Source of the DNA: Pseudomonas fluorescens
GTDB taxonomy: Bacteria; Pseudomonadota; Gammaproteobacteria; Pseudomonadales; Pseudomonadaceae
Direction of reading: 5' to 3'
Assembly: GCF_001623525.1 (NCBI RefSeq)
Contig: NZ_CP015225.1
Span: 4,414,501 to 4,478,500 of the forward strand
Length of the DNA stretch: 64,000 bases
The notes under the pieces were generated by a model that was not told the origin of the DNA, did no database searches, and worked only from the letters and a program-made list of their open reading frames with translations. Position 1 is the stretch's first letter. Every line of letters starts with the position of its first letter. Shown here piece after piece: positions 20,679 to 29,453 of the stretch. Position numbers and translations under genes: made by a program.

Positions 20679-20693
20679 GCAATCAAGCGGCCA
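20679..20693 (-). promoter_or_regulatory. Sigma-54 promoter of hutU
   Basis: On the minus strand the sequence is TGGCCGCTTGATTGC, with GG and GC at the required 10-base internal spacing, giving a -24/-12 element. The predicted start is near 20667, about 110 bases upstream of the hutU ATG. Sigma-54 dependence with CbrB/NtrC activators is known for hut in SBW25. Activator sites further upstream are not resolved here. Confidence 0.8.
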
Positions 20694-20892
20694 ACTTGTT
20701 GGAGGTGGTGTTCAGAAACGGTTGGGGAATTGGCTGAAAGCCTTGTGATTTCAGGGCTGCTGAGCGGCATGAAATTTTTTAAGAGGGTTTTCGAGGGGAG
20801 AATCGGAGGTTCACAGAAGCATGGTGTTGCGCCACGCTGGGGCATTCGGTAACAAATTGGTGCGAAAAGAGGAAACAGCGAGGACGAGGCTT

Positions 20893-21464
20893 TTTGTGGC
20901 GAGGGAGCTTGCTCCCGCTGGGCTGCGCAGCAGCCCCCTCTCAAGCTCACTCAATCAACCTGATCCACCGCGTCGCCGGGTTTTAGGGCCGCTTCGCGCC
21001 CCAGCGGGAGCAAGCTCCCTCGCCACGGGAATTGGGCATGGCGCGGGTTAGGGGAATGCCTCGAATCAGTGTCAGTTTCAAGAGCTAATCGGTTGGTTGA
21101 CCGGGATGCTTTTGTGGCGAGGGAGCTTGCTCCCGCTGGGCTGCGCAGCAGCCCCCTCTCAAGCTCATTCAATCAACCTGTTCCACCGCGTTGCCGGGTT
21201 TTAGGGCCGCTGCGCGCCCCAGCGGGAGCAAGCTCCCTCGCCACGGGGAATTGGGCACGGAGTGGGTTAGGGGAATGCCTTGAATCGGTGTCAGTTTCAA
21301 GAGCAAATCGGTTGGTTGACCGGGATGCTTTTGTGGCGAGGGAGCTTGCTCCCGCTGGGCTGCGCAGCAGCCCCTCTCAAGCTCACTCAATCAACCTGAT
21401 CTACCGTGTCGCCGGGTTCTAGGGGCGCTGCGCGCCCCAGCGGGAGCAAGCTCCCTCGCCACAA
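20893..21464. repeat. Tandem array of a 218-bp REP-containing unit (about 2.6 copies)
   Basis: A unit containing a full family-A REP pair plus a linker is repeated head-to-tail with starts at about 20893, 21111 and 21330 (periods 218 and 219). The linker repeats too (for example CGGTTGGTTGACCGGGATGC), so the array arose by duplication of a larger segment and not by separate REP insertions. It fills the space between the hutD stop and the hutU upstream region. No gene is supported in it. Open frames through it are translated repeats. Confidence 0.92.
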
Positions 21465-21482
21465 GAGTGTGTTAGCCGGAAA

Positions 21483-22052
21483 TCAATGGGCCGTCAGCTC
21501 AATCACGCAGCATTGACCGTGAGTGGAGACATCCACCAACCCGGTGTTACCGCTCAGTTGCAAACAGTCGTAGAGGCCCAAGTCCACAGCGGACTCACCG
21601 AACTTGATAGCCAGCCCCGGGGCGGCACTGAACACCAGCACCGTTTCCGCGTCACTGAAAAACCGCTGCTGGCCGCCCAACCACTGCAACCGCGCCCGGT
21701 AACGTTGCGGCGCGTAGATCAGGTTGAAGTCACGAATCGGTCCGCCCAGCAGCGTGCAAAACACATGGCTCTCGCCGCTGAACGCAAAAGGGTCCAGCGG
21801 ATGCAGAGGTCGCGTGGCCTGGCCATCGACGTTCAGCGTCATGCCGCTCCCCTGCAAGACACTGATGACCCGCTCGTAACCGGCGAAGGTGGAGAAACCG
21901 CCCGACTCACCGATGTCGGCAATCGACAGCCGCCAGCCGAAACCTTCCAGGCCGGTGCCGGCATCGCGAGTGATTTCTTCGGTGCTGCCGCCACCGTTTT
22001 TCCACGGCATGCGTGGGTAGTCTGTCGCGCGTAAAACCTTCAAATGGCTCAT
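21483..22052 (-). CDS. hutD: HutD family cupin protein
   Basis: This 189-residue cupin-fold protein of the HutD/Ves family has the conserved opening RMPWKNGGGSTEEI. In SBW25 HutD is reported to limit hut operon expression and to bind small ligands. Its mechanism is not settled. Its ATG overlaps the hutC stop (ATGA), forming a hutC-hutD unit. It is separated from hutU by over 900 bases containing the repeat array and the hutU promoter. Confidence 0.92.
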   Translation of the reverse strand: MSHLKVLRATDYPRMPWKNGGGSTEEITRDAGTGLEGFGWRLSIADIGESGGFSTFAGYERVISVLQGSGMTLNVDGQATRPLHPLDPFAFSGESHVFCTLLGGPIRDFNLIYAPQRYRARLQWLGGQQRFFSDAETVLVFSAAPGLAIKFGESAVDLGLYDCLQLSGNTGLVDVSTHGQCCVIELTAH

Positions 22053-22798
22053 TTATGAAAGCGCCCTTCCAGACTGTGACGGGAACCCGGATGGATCAGG
22101 CGCGCAGCGGTCACCGGCTGGCGCCCGGACCAGGTACGGCGGCGGATCAATAGACACGGCTCGCCCCTTTCGATCTGCAACAGCTTGCATTCACTTGGCT
22201 CGGCCAGGATCGCCTCGACCACATGCTCGCCCTCGGTCAGCGGCGCGACCTGGTTCAGATAGGCGTAGGGCGTTTGCACGGTGAAGTCCTGCTTGAGGTA
22301 GTCAGGCGCCACCAGCGCGTTGACGAAACGGTCCTCGATTTGCACGGGGATGTCGTTCTCGAAATGCACGATCAGCGAATGGAACACTTTCTGGCCTTCG
22401 CGCATATCCAGGGCCAGTGCCCGCTCGGAACCGGCCGCCTCTTCTTCCAGGGTGATGACCTTGCACGTGTGGCGATGACCGCGGGAGGCGATTTCGTCGG
22501 CGATGTTATGCACTTCGAACAACGCGGACTGACTCTTGGGCTCGGCCACGAAGGTGCCGACACCCTGCATGCGCACCAACAGGCCGTCGGCGGTCATTTC
22601 CCGCAGCGCACGGTTGATGGTCATGCGACTGAAGCCCAGTTGGCTGACCAGTTCGCTTTCCGACGGCACGCGGTAATGCGGCGGCCAGTTTCCACTGTCG
22701 ATCTGCTGGGTGATCATCTGTTTGACGCGGGCGTACAGGGGTGCCGGACTGTCACCCATGTTTGCGGCCAGCGGCGGTTTGGCAGGCGGAGTCGACAC
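22049..22798 (-). CDS. hutC: Histidine utilisation repressor
   Basis: This 249-residue GntR-family repressor has an N-terminal winged helix (LYARVKQMITQQID, then SESELVSQLGFSRMTINRALREM) and a C-terminal UTRA ligand domain that senses urocanate. I chose the GTG at 22798 (VSTPPAKPP) because AAGGA lies at proper distance. The frame continues to 22888, but the extra 30 residues would run through the operator region. It is divergent from hutF, with a shared control region, and coupled to hutD. Confidence 0.93.
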   Translation of the reverse strand: MSTPPAKPPLAANMGDSPAPLYARVKQMITQQIDSGNWPPHYRVPSESELVSQLGFSRMTINRALREMTADGLLVRMQGVGTFVAEPKSQSALFEVHNIADEIASRGHRHTCKVITLEEEAAGSERALALDMREGQKVFHSLIVHFENDIPVQIEDRFVNALVAPDYLKQDFTVQTPYAYLNQVAPLTEGEHVVEAILAEPSECKLLQIERGEPCLLIRRRTWSGRQPVTAARLIHPGSRHSLEGRFHK

Positions 22799-22862
22799 GG
22801 CGGTTCCTTGTTCTGCGGATAAGAATGCTAGCTTGCCGGAGTTTACCGGCCAGGCAAACGTC

Positions 22863-22878
22863 TGTATATGTATATACA
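22863..22878. promoter_or_regulatory. Candidate HutC site in hutC-hutF intergenic region
   Basis: The sequence TGTATATGTATATACA contains the perfect 10-bp palindrome TGTATATACA (22869-22878). It lies between the hutC GTG and the hutF ATG. It resembles the TGTA/TACA half-sites of the hutU operator, so one HutC dimer could control both directions, including its own gene. Confidence 0.7.
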
Positions 22879-22902
22879 AATTACGCACGATGAGGTTGAA
22901 CC

Positions 22903-24267
22903 ATGTCCGCCTTCTTTGCCGAACGCGCGCTGCTGCCTAGTGGATGGGCCCATGATGTACGTCTTGAGGTCGATGCCGAAGGCGTCCTGACCCATATCCA
23001 GGCCGGTTCCCACGCAGACGGCGCCGAACGGCTGGGCGGCCCGCTGTTGCCGGGTATGCCGAACCTGCACTCCCATGCCTTCCAACGGGCCATGGCCGGG
23101 CTGGCGGAAGTGGCGGGCAATCCCAACGACAGTTTCTGGACATGGCGCGACTTGATGTACCGCCTCGTCGGAAAAATCAGTCCCGACCAACTCGGCATCA
23201 TTGCCCGCCAGCTGTACATCGAAATGCTCAAGGCCGGCTACACCTCAGTCGCCGAATTCCACTATGTGCACCACGACACCGATGGCGCACCCTACGCCGA
23301 CCCGGCGGAGCTGGCCCTGCGCATCAGCCACGCCGCCAGCGCTGCTGGCATCGGCCTGACGCTGCTGCCGGTGCTTTACAGCCACTCGGGGTTTGGTGGC
23401 CAGGCGCCCAATGACGGGCAACGCCGGTTCATCAACAGCACCGAAAACTACTTGAAGCTTCAGTCGCGCTTGCAGCCGATCCTGGCCGGGCAGCCGTCCC
23501 AGGCGCTGGGTCTGTGCTTCCACTCGCTGCGTGCCGTGACGCCCGGGCAGATCCAGGATGTGCTGGCCGCCAGTGACCGCGAGTGCCCGGTGCACATTCA
23601 CATTGCCGAGCAGCAGAAGGAAGTCGACGACTGTCTGAGCTGGAGCGGCGCCCGTCCGCTGCAATGGCTATACGAAAACACCGAAGTCGACCAGCGCTGG
23701 TGCCTGGTCCACGCTACCCACGCCAACGCCCAGGAAGTCAGCCTCATGGCCAGGAGCCGGGCGATTGCCGGCCTGTGCCTGACCACCGAAGCCAACCTGG
23801 GGGACGGGATTTTCCCCGCCGTGGATTTCCTCGCCCAGGGCGGGCGCCTGGGAATCGGCTCTGACAGCCATGTCTCGCTGAGCGTGGTCGAAGAATTGCG
23901 CTGGCTGGAATATGGCCAGCGCCTGCGGGATCAACGGCGCAACCGCTTGTATCGGGCGGATCAGCCTATGGTCGGTCGCACCTTGTTCGATGCGGCGCTG
24001 GAAGGCGGCGCCCAGGCCCTGGGGCAACCGATCGGCGCCCTCGACATCGGCAAGCGCGCCGACTGGCTGGTTCTCGATGGCAGCGACCCATATTTGGCCA
24101 CGGCCCAGGGCGACGCAATCCTCAATCGCTGGCTGTTTGCCGGTGGCGATCGCCAGGTACGCGATGTGATGGTCGGCGGCCGGTGGGTGGTGCGCGATGG
24201 GCGGCATGCCGGCGAAGAAGAAAGCGCCCGCGCGTTTACCCAGGTCTTGCGCGAGCTCTTAGGCTGA
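22903..24267 (+). CDS. hutF: Formimidoylglutamate deiminase
   Basis: This 454-residue amidohydrolase converts formiminoglutamate to N-formylglutamate and ammonia. The metal site NLHSHAFQR (near 51-59) and the later GSDSHVSLS segment are present. It is the fourth step in the HutF/HutG route used by Pseudomonas, replacing the direct formiminoglutamase step. GAGG lies upstream of the ATG. It is transcribed divergently from hutCD as a single gene. Confidence 0.97.
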   Translation: MSAFFAERALLPSGWAHDVRLEVDAEGVLTHIQAGSHADGAERLGGPLLPGMPNLHSHAFQRAMAGLAEVAGNPNDSFWTWRDLMYRLVGKISPDQLGIIARQLYIEMLKAGYTSVAEFHYVHHDTDGAPYADPAELALRISHAASAAGIGLTLLPVLYSHSGFGGQAPNDGQRRFINSTENYLKLQSRLQPILAGQPSQALGLCFHSLRAVTPGQIQDVLAASDRECPVHIHIAEQQKEVDDCLSWSGARPLQWLYENTEVDQRWCLVHATHANAQEVSLMARSRAIAGLCLTTEANLGDGIFPAVDFLAQGGRLGIGSDSHVSLSVVEELRWLEYGQRLRDQRRNRLYRADQPMVGRTLFDAALEGGAQALGQPIGALDIGKRADWLVLDGSDPYLATAQGDAILNRWLFAGGDRQVRDVMVGGRWVVRDGRHAGEEESARAFTQVLRELLG

Positions 24268-24280
24268 CGCAGATAAAAAG

Positions 24281-24370
24281 TGTGGGAGCGGGCTTGCTCG
24301 CGAAGGCGGTTTGTCAGCTAACGATTATGTCGGCTGATACACCGAATTCGCGAGCAAGCCCGCTTCCACA
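24281..24370. repeat. REP/BIME pair, family B variant
   Basis: The inverted cores read tgtgggagcgggcttgctcg, a G-for-A variant of family B. They lie between the convergent ends of hutF and the lipocalin gene. Confidence 0.88.
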
Positions 24371-24388
24371 TTGAATACTTGCAGGCAG

Positions 24389-24958
24389 TCAGTCCGAAGT
24401 CTTGGCCATCTGTCGATCCGACGCGCGCCAGATCAGTCGTGTCGTGTCATAGCCCTGCTGGCGTGCCATGCTCAGCAGTTCCTCGCGCACGACGCTATTG
24501 ACGGTCGGTGTACGGGACAGCAGCCACATGTAGCGACGGCTCGGGTCGCCGACGATGGCGGTCTTGTAGTCATCGCTGACGTACAACACCCAGTATTGCC
24601 CTTTCGCCACGCCCGGCACGATCCGCGAAAACCAGTTGTCGAACTCGACCCAGAGCTTGTCGGTCTTGCCCGGCACCTGCGGCGTGGCAGTGCCCCTGGC
24701 TTCTTCCCACTGCCAGTCCGAGGTCAGGCAGCGATTGAGCACGCCCACGCTGCCGTCTGGCTTGAGGGTGTAGTGAGCTTCCGATTGCGCGCAATTGCGC
24801 TGGAAATACATGGGCAGGCGGGCCAACTCATACCAGGTGCCTTGGTAGCGCTTGAGATTGACGCTGTTGACCGTCTTGGGTGCCAGCGGATCTTCGCCAG
24901 AAGTGGCACAGCCAGCCAAAATCAGGCCAGCCAAAAGCACAAAAACTAACCGCATCAT
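24389..24958 (-). CDS. blc: Outer-membrane lipocalin (Blc type)
   Basis: This 189-residue lipoprotein has a signal peptide with lipobox LAGC (Cys at about residue 17) and the lipocalin GTWYELARLPMYFQR signature near the start of the barrel. Blc proteins bind lysophospholipids or fatty acids at the outer membrane. Two consecutive ATGs are possible; the first at 24958 has GGGAG at good spacing. Its leader carries a 33-bp inverted repeat (24981-25053), so its expression may depend on RNA structure. Confidence 0.9.
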   Translation of the reverse strand: MMRLVFVLLAGLILAGCATSGEDPLAPKTVNSVNLKRYQGTWYELARLPMYFQRNCAQSEAHYTLKPDGSVGVLNRCLTSDWQWEEARGTATPQVPGKTDKLWVEFDNWFSRIVPGVAKGQYWVLYVSDDYKTAIVGDPSRRYMWLLSRTPTVNSVVREELLSMARQQGYDTTRLIWRASDRQMAKTSD

Positions 24959-24980
24959 TATTTTTCTCCCGCGGGCACTG

Positions 24981-25053
24981 TGGCCAGCATGGTTAGTTCG
25001 TCAGTTCTACTTCTGGCGCCGAAGTAGAACTGACGAACTAACCATACTGGCCA
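24981..25053. repeat. Long near-perfect inverted repeat (33-bp arms, 7-base loop)
   Basis: The left arm 24981-25013 and right arm 25021-25053 pair over 33 positions with a single mismatch (24989 against 25045). The loop is TGGCGCC. It lies between the stop of the small lipoprotein gene and the start of blc, both on the minus strand. No T-run follows, so it is not a standard terminator. It does not match the REP families elsewhere in the window. Confidence 0.92.
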
Positions 25054-25064
25054 CCATCCCCGGT

Positions 25065-25319
25065 TTACTTCAGGCCTTGGCCGGAAAACATCAACACTTT
25101 GTCACCGGCGTACTGCACGCTGATAAAGCTTTTCTGGTCGCCCCAGGTGCAACTGGACATGCCGAGCGCGCCCGAGCAATCGGTCGGTTTCCCCAGTAAC
25201 GTTTCGACTTCGGACTTGGGCATGCCAGCCGACAGCTTCGAATAGTTTTCCTGGTTGACCTTGCTGCATGCAGTCAATACGACACACACAAACAACAAGG
25301 CGATAGATCGCAGCGACAT
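25065..25319 (-). CDS. Small lipoprotein, SmpA/OmlA-like fold
   Basis: The product is an 84-residue predicted lipoprotein with signal peptide and lipobox LTAC (Cys at about 19). The mature part contains YSKLSAGMPKSEVETLLGKP, the opening of the SmpA/OmlA/BLIP-like fold, followed by two cysteines (DCSGALGMSSC) that might pair. The ATG at 25319 is preceded by AGGAGT. I do not recognise a specific function; it may be envelope-related. It could be co-transcribed with blc through the inverted repeat. Confidence 0.8.
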   Translation of the reverse strand: MSLRSIALLFVCVVLTACSKVNQENYSKLSAGMPKSEVETLLGKPTDCSGALGMSSCTWGDQKSFISVQYAGDKVLMFSGQGLK

Positions 25320-25427
25320 GGTGTACTCCTGGAACGGAAGGGGGGTGGCAGGTGCCAACCAGAAGCTTAGAAGAGAAAACCCCTATCTGGTTCCCCGACA
25401 CCCCCGGTATTTATTGGGTCTGGCCTG

Positions 25428-25447
25428 GTGTTTCATCGGTGAAACAC
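25428..25447. promoter_or_regulatory. Perfect palindrome upstream of the chemoreceptor gene
   Basis: GTGTTTCA-TCGG-TGAAACAC is a perfect inverted repeat with 8-bp arms and a 4-base spacer. It lies 155 bases upstream of the chemoreceptor start and 109 bases upstream of the small lipoprotein start. It has the form of a dimeric regulator site, but I cannot name the regulator. Confidence 0.5.
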
Positions 25448-25601
25448 TCACTTTGTGACAGCGTCGTGCATTTCGTCGGAATTGAACCGCTACCGGCTGA
25501 TGGGGCGCTCTGGCACGCCGATAAAAAGAAACAGCGCAAAGGAACGCGCTATGGCAAATTGACAGCCCGTCCTGACCCGTCCCTCCGCGGTAGTGTTATT
25601 A

Positions 25602-27494
25602 ATGACCAGAAACATGAAATTCAGCCATAAAATCCTGTTGGCTGCCGCCCTCGTGGTGGCCGTTGCATTCGCCTGTTTCATCCTGTTCAACGACTATCGT
25701 CAACGCCAGAGCTTGAACGCCAGCACCGAAACCTCCATGCAGGAACTCGGCAGCCTGACCAGTCGCAACATCCAGACGTGGGTCGACGGTCGCATCCAGT
25801 TGCTGCAATCGCTGGCCCAGCAGATTGCAGCGGACGGCAGCAGTGCCGACAGCCTCAAGCGCGCAGTTGGCTTGCCGGCCTACACCAGCAATTTCCAGCT
25901 CAGTTATTTTGGTGGCACCGACGGCGTGATGTTTTCGGTACCGGCCGGCAATCGCGCTGCCGATTACGACCCGCGCGCCCGTGGCTGGTACAAGGCCGCC
26001 AACAGCGCACAGCAAACCATCGTCACCGAACCCTACATCGCCGCCTCGTCGGGCAAGCTGGTGATCACCGTCGCCACCCCGGTGCAGCACCAGAACCAGA
26101 TGATCGGCGTGGCCGGTGCGGACATCGACCTGTCCAGCGTCAGCGCCATCATCAATTCGCTGAACTTCGGCGGCCACGGCCACGCGTTCATCGTCAGTGC
26201 CGACGGCAAGATCCTGATCCACCCCGACAGCAAGCGCGTGCTCAAGACCCTGGCCGAGGCCTACCCTAACGGCGCGCCTCAAATCAGCCCGGGCGTGAAA
26301 GAAGTCGACCTCGACGGCAAAACCCAATTCATCTCCTTCACCCACGTCAACGGCGTGCCGGGAGCCGACTGGTACGTGGCGCTGGTGCTCGACAAGGACA
26401 CCGCGCTGGCGATGCTCAGTGAGTTCCGTACTTCGGCGCTGATCGCCATGGTCATCGCCGTGGTGTTCATCATCGCCTTGCTCGGCATGTTGATCCGCGT
26501 GCTGATGCAACCGCTGCTGACCATGGGCCGCGCCATGCACGACATCGCCGAAGGCGAAGGCGACCTGACCCGGCGTCTGGTCATCCACGGCCACGATGAA
26601 TTCGGCGCGCTGGGGACTTCATTCAACCGCTTTGTCGAACGCATTCATACCTCGATCCGTGAAGTGGCCTCGGCCACCGGCCAGGTCAACGAAGTAGCCC
26701 TGCGCGTGGTCAGCGCGTCCAACTCGTCGATGTTCAACTCCGACCAGCAGGCTTCACGCACCAGCAGCGTAGCCGCTGCCATCAACCAGCTCGGTGCCGC
26801 CGCCCAGGAAATCGCCCAGAACGCCGCCCTCGCCTCGCAGCATTCCAGCGATGCGCGCAGCCTGGCTGAAGATGGCCAACAAGTGGTGGATAAAACCATC
26901 GCGGCCATGCAGCAGTTGTCGGCCAAGATCAGCGATTCGTGCGGCAACATCGAAACCTTGAACAGCAACACGGTGAACATCGGCCAGATTCTTGAGGTGA
27001 TCACCAGTATTTCCCAGCAGACCAACCTGCTCGCCCTCAACGCCGCCATCGAAGCGGCCCGTGCCGGTGAAGCCGGGCGCGGCTTCGCGGTGGTCGCCGA
27101 TGAAGTGCGCAACCTGGCCCACCGCACACAGGATTCGGCGCAGCAAGTGCAGAAGATGATCGAAGAACTGCAAGTGGGCGCCCGGGAAGCGGTGCTGACC
27201 ATGACCGACAGCCAGCGCCAGAGCGAAAGCAGCGTCGGCATCGCCAACCAGGCCGGCGAACGCCTGGGCAGCGTGACCCAGCGTATTGGTGAAATCGACG
27301 GCATGAACCAATCCGTGGCCACCGCCACCGAAGAACAGACCGCCGTGGTGGAGTCGATCAACGTCGACATCACCGAGATCAACACCCTGAACCAGGAAGG
27401 CGTGGAAAACCTGCAAGCCACCTTGCGCGCCTGTGCCGATCTTGAGCAGCAGGCGGCGCGGTTGAAGCAGTTGGTGGGTAGTTTCCGGATCTAG
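25602..27494 (+). CDS. Methyl-accepting chemotaxis protein with amino-acid dCache domain (PctA/B/C type)
   Basis: The order in this 630-residue receptor is: N-terminal helix (10-30), periplasmic dCache_1 domain (about 35-270), second helix (about 280-302), HAMP, and signalling domain with the hairpin tip [25 protein letters not shown]. The amino-acid-binding signature seen in P. aeruginosa PctA is complete: Tyr122, Arg127, Trp129, Tyr130 in [11 protein letters not shown], and Asp174 in AGADID. The start at 25602 aligns [12 protein letters not shown] with the PctA N-terminus; an upstream GTG at 25593 is possible. A GCCGATAA sequence at 25517 resembles a flagellar sigma -10 box but lacks a clear -35. 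Confidence 0.93.
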   Translation: MTRNMKFSHKILLAAALVVAVAFACFILFNDYRQRQSLNASTETSMQELGSLTSRNIQTWVDGRIQLLQSLAQQIAADGSSADSLKRAVGLPAYTSNFQLSYFGGTDGVMFSVPAGNRAADYDPRARGWYKAANSAQQTIVTEPYIAASSGKLVITVATPVQHQNQMIGVAGADIDLSSVSAIINSLNFGGHGHAFIVSADGKILIHPDSKRVLKTLAEAYPNGAPQISPGVKEVDLDGKTQFISFTHVNGVPGADWYVALVLDKDTALAMLSEFRTSALIAMVIAVVFIIALLGMLIRVLMQPLLTMGRAMHDIAEGEGDLTRRLVIHGHDEFGALGTSFNRFVERIHTSIREVASATGQVNEVALRVVSASNSSMFNSDQQASRTSSVAAAINQLGAAAQEIAQNAALASQHSSDARSLAEDGQQVVDKTIAAMQQLSAKISDSCGNIETLNSNTVNIGQILEVITSISQQTNLLALNAAIEAARAGEAGRGFAVVADEVRNLAHRTQDSAQQVQKMIEELQVGAREAVLTMTDSQRQSESSVGIANQAGERLGSVTQRIGEIDGMNQSVATATEEQTAVVESINVDITEINTLNQEGVENLQATLRACADLEQQAARLKQLVGSFRI

Positions 27495-27510
27495 TGCCTG
27501 GACTGCCCCC

Positions 27511-27587
27511 GTCGCGAGCAAGCTCGCTCCCACATTAATGATTGCGAACGGGGTCAAATGTGGGAGCGAGCTTGCTCGCGATAGCGG
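27511..27587. repeat. REP/BIME pair, family B
   Basis: Inverted family-B cores lie between the convergent ends of the chemoreceptor and DUF924 genes. Confidence 0.9.
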
Positions 27588-27607
27588 CGTCAGCTACACC
27601 GAAAGAA

Positions 27608-28204
27608 TCAGAACCTGGACCCAGGCCTGTTCAAAAATTCCATTTCCTCAGCCGTGGACTCGCGCCCCAACACCGCATTGCGATGGGGAAACCGTCCAAA
27701 CCGCGCAATGATCTTCTGGTGCCGCTCGGCATAATCCAGGTTGTCTTCAAACACCGCCCGCTGCGCCTCCGGTTGCTCTCGAACCAGGTCGATGAAGCGC
27801 GACACGGCCTCGTTCTGTACCGCAAGGTTTTCGCAGTGTTCAAGCACGAGGTAGATGAATACGCGCTGGATCGGTTTGAGTTGCCGGTCGAAACCTGCTG
27901 CCATGCCCTGGGCTACCAGCGCTTGGGCACGCAGGTCACCGGAGAAGGCTTTGGGGGTGTCGCGAAAGATCATTCGCGGGAGTTGGTCGAGGAGCAGCAC
28001 CAGGGCCAGCCAACCTTCCGGGCGTTGCGCCCAGTCGGACAATTCGCCAGCCAGTGCCAGCTCGACCAGATCGCCGAAGCGCTCGTTGGCCTGGCGATCA
28101 TGGCGTTTGCCGAACCACAGCTTGCCTCTGTCAGCCGATATTTCGTCCGGTGTCTTGGCTGAACCAAACCACCAATCGAGCAACGGCTGCCAGGGCTCGG
28201 CCAT
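27608..28204 (-). CDS. DUF924 family protein
   Basis: This 198-residue soluble protein is recognised by LLDWWFG near the start, the central LLLDQLPRMIFRDTPKAFSGD motif, and FGRFPHRNAVLGRESTAEE near the end. The family has a TPR-like all-helical fold with no agreed function. It starts 3 bases after the fbp stop, so it is probably translated from the fbp transcript. Confidence 0.9.
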   Translation of the reverse strand: MAEPWQPLLDWWFGSAKTPDEISADRGKLWFGKRHDRQANERFGDLVELALAGELSDWAQRPEGWLALVLLLDQLPRMIFRDTPKAFSGDLRAQALVAQGMAAGFDRQLKPIQRVFIYLVLEHCENLAVQNEAVSRFIDLVREQPEAQRAVFEDNLDYAERHQKIIARFGRFPHRNAVLGRESTAEEMEFLNRPGSRF

Positions 28205-28207
28205 GAT

Positions 28208-29218
28208 TTATTCCTTGTGGTAGGCCGTAACGCGCGCCACTTCTTCCTTCGAACCGAGGAACACCGCCACGCGCTGGTGCAGGCCTTCGGGCTTGATATC
28301 AAGGATGCGCTGGTGGCCGTCGGTGGAAGCGCCGCCCGCCTGTTCCACCAGGAACGACATCGGGTTGGCTTCGTACATCAGGCGCAGTTTGCCCGGCTTG
28401 GACGGCTCACGGCTGTCGCGCGGATACATGAACAGACCGCCACGGGTCAGGATACGGTGCACATCGGCCACCATCGCGGCGACCCAGCGCATGTTGTAGT
28501 TCTTCTTCAGCGGGCCTTCTTCGCCTGCCAGCAATTCTTCGACGTAGCGTTTTACCGGAGCTTCCCAGTGACGCTGGTTGGACATGTTGATGGCGAATTC
28601 CTGGGTGGTTTCAGGAATGGTGATGTCTTCGTGGGTCAATACGAAGCTGCCCATCTCGCGGTCCAGGGTGAAGCCTTTGACGCCGTCGCCCAGGGTCAGC
28701 ACCAGCATGGTCTGAGGGCCATAGATGGCATAACCGGCGGCAACCTGTTCGGTGCCTGGCTGCAGGAAGGCCTTTTCATTCAAGGCTTCGTTCTGGCTCA
28801 GGTATTCGTTCGGGCAACGCAGTACCGAGAAGATGGTGCCAACCGGTGCGTTGATGTCGATGTTCGACGAACCGTCCAGTGGGTCGAACACCAGCAGGTA
28901 GGCACCCTTGGGGTATTTGCCCGGGATCTGGTAGGCATTGTCCATTTCCTCGGACGCCATGCCGGCCAGGTGACCGCCCCATTCGTTGGCTTCGAGGAGG
29001 ATTTCGTTGGACAGCACGTCGAGCTTCTTCTGCACTTCGCCCTGCACGTTTTCGGTGCCCATGCTGCCCAGGACACCACCCAGCGCGCCTTTGGAGACGG
29101 CGTGGCTGATTTCCTTGCACGCACGCGCCACCACTTCGATCAAAAAGCGCAGATCGGCAGGGGTGTTGTTGCTGCGGGTCTGCTCAATCAAATAGCGACT
29201 CAAGGTAACGCGGGACAT
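28208..29218 (-). CDS. fbp: Class 1 fructose-1,6-bisphosphatase
   Basis: This 336-residue gluconeogenic enzyme removes the 1-phosphate of fructose-1,6-bisphosphate. The metal and phosphate site [11 protein letters not shown] occupies residues 111-121. The length is usual for the proteobacterial form. It is followed immediately by the DUF924 gene. Pseudomonas lacks phosphofructokinase in its main glycolytic route, so this enzyme serves gluconeogenesis and hexose cycling. Confidence 0.97.
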   Translation of the reverse strand: MSRVTLSRYLIEQTRSNNTPADLRFLIEVVARACKEISHAVSKGALGGVLGSMGTENVQGEVQKKLDVLSNEILLEANEWGGHLAGMASEEMDNAYQIPGKYPKGAYLLVFDPLDGSSNIDINAPVGTIFSVLRCPNEYLSQNEALNEKAFLQPGTEQVAAGYAIYGPQTMLVLTLGDGVKGFTLDREMGSFVLTHEDITIPETTQEFAINMSNQRHWEAPVKRYVEELLAGEEGPLKKNYNMRWVAAMVADVHRILTRGGLFMYPRDSREPSKPGKLRLMYEANPMSFLVEQAGGASTDGHQRILDIKPEGLHQRVAVFLGSKEEVARVTAYHKE

Positions 29219-29362
29219 GGACGGCTCCGAAGAATAGGGGACGGAAAAACCAGCGCAGTTTAGCGCGAGTCGGGACTTAATTCCTCCTATGAGACGGGGA
29301 ATGGCGGATTGAGTTCACGGGGTGGCGGCTCGCTTGTGGATTTTGGGTCGCTGGGAGACCGA

Positions 29363-29444
29363 ATCGCGAGCAAGCTCGCTCCCACAGTTTGACCGAGTTG
29401 TTTCGACGAACGCGGCCTACTGTGGGAGCGAGCTTGCTCGCGAT
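29363..29444. repeat. REP/BIME pair, family B
   Basis: Inverted family-B cores lie upstream of fbp and downstream of the DUF3999 gene. The rest of the 29219-29453 gap shows no gene. Confidence 0.9.
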
Positions 29445-29453
29445 GAATTCACC

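Noticed and set aside
20819..20842. TGGTGTTGCGCCA as an NtrC/CbrB activator site for hutU
   Set aside because: The dyad is imperfect and short, and does not match the GCACCA/TGGTGC form well enough.
20821..21422. Short open frames through the 218-bp repeat array
   Set aside because: They consist of REP translation and vary in frame between copies; no ribosome site or protein-like composition.
25517..25524. GCCGATAA as a flagellar sigma (FliA) -10 for the chemoreceptor
   Set aside because: The -10 octamer is exact, but no TAAAGTTT- or TCAAG-like -35 occurs at the required distance, so I list it only as a remark.
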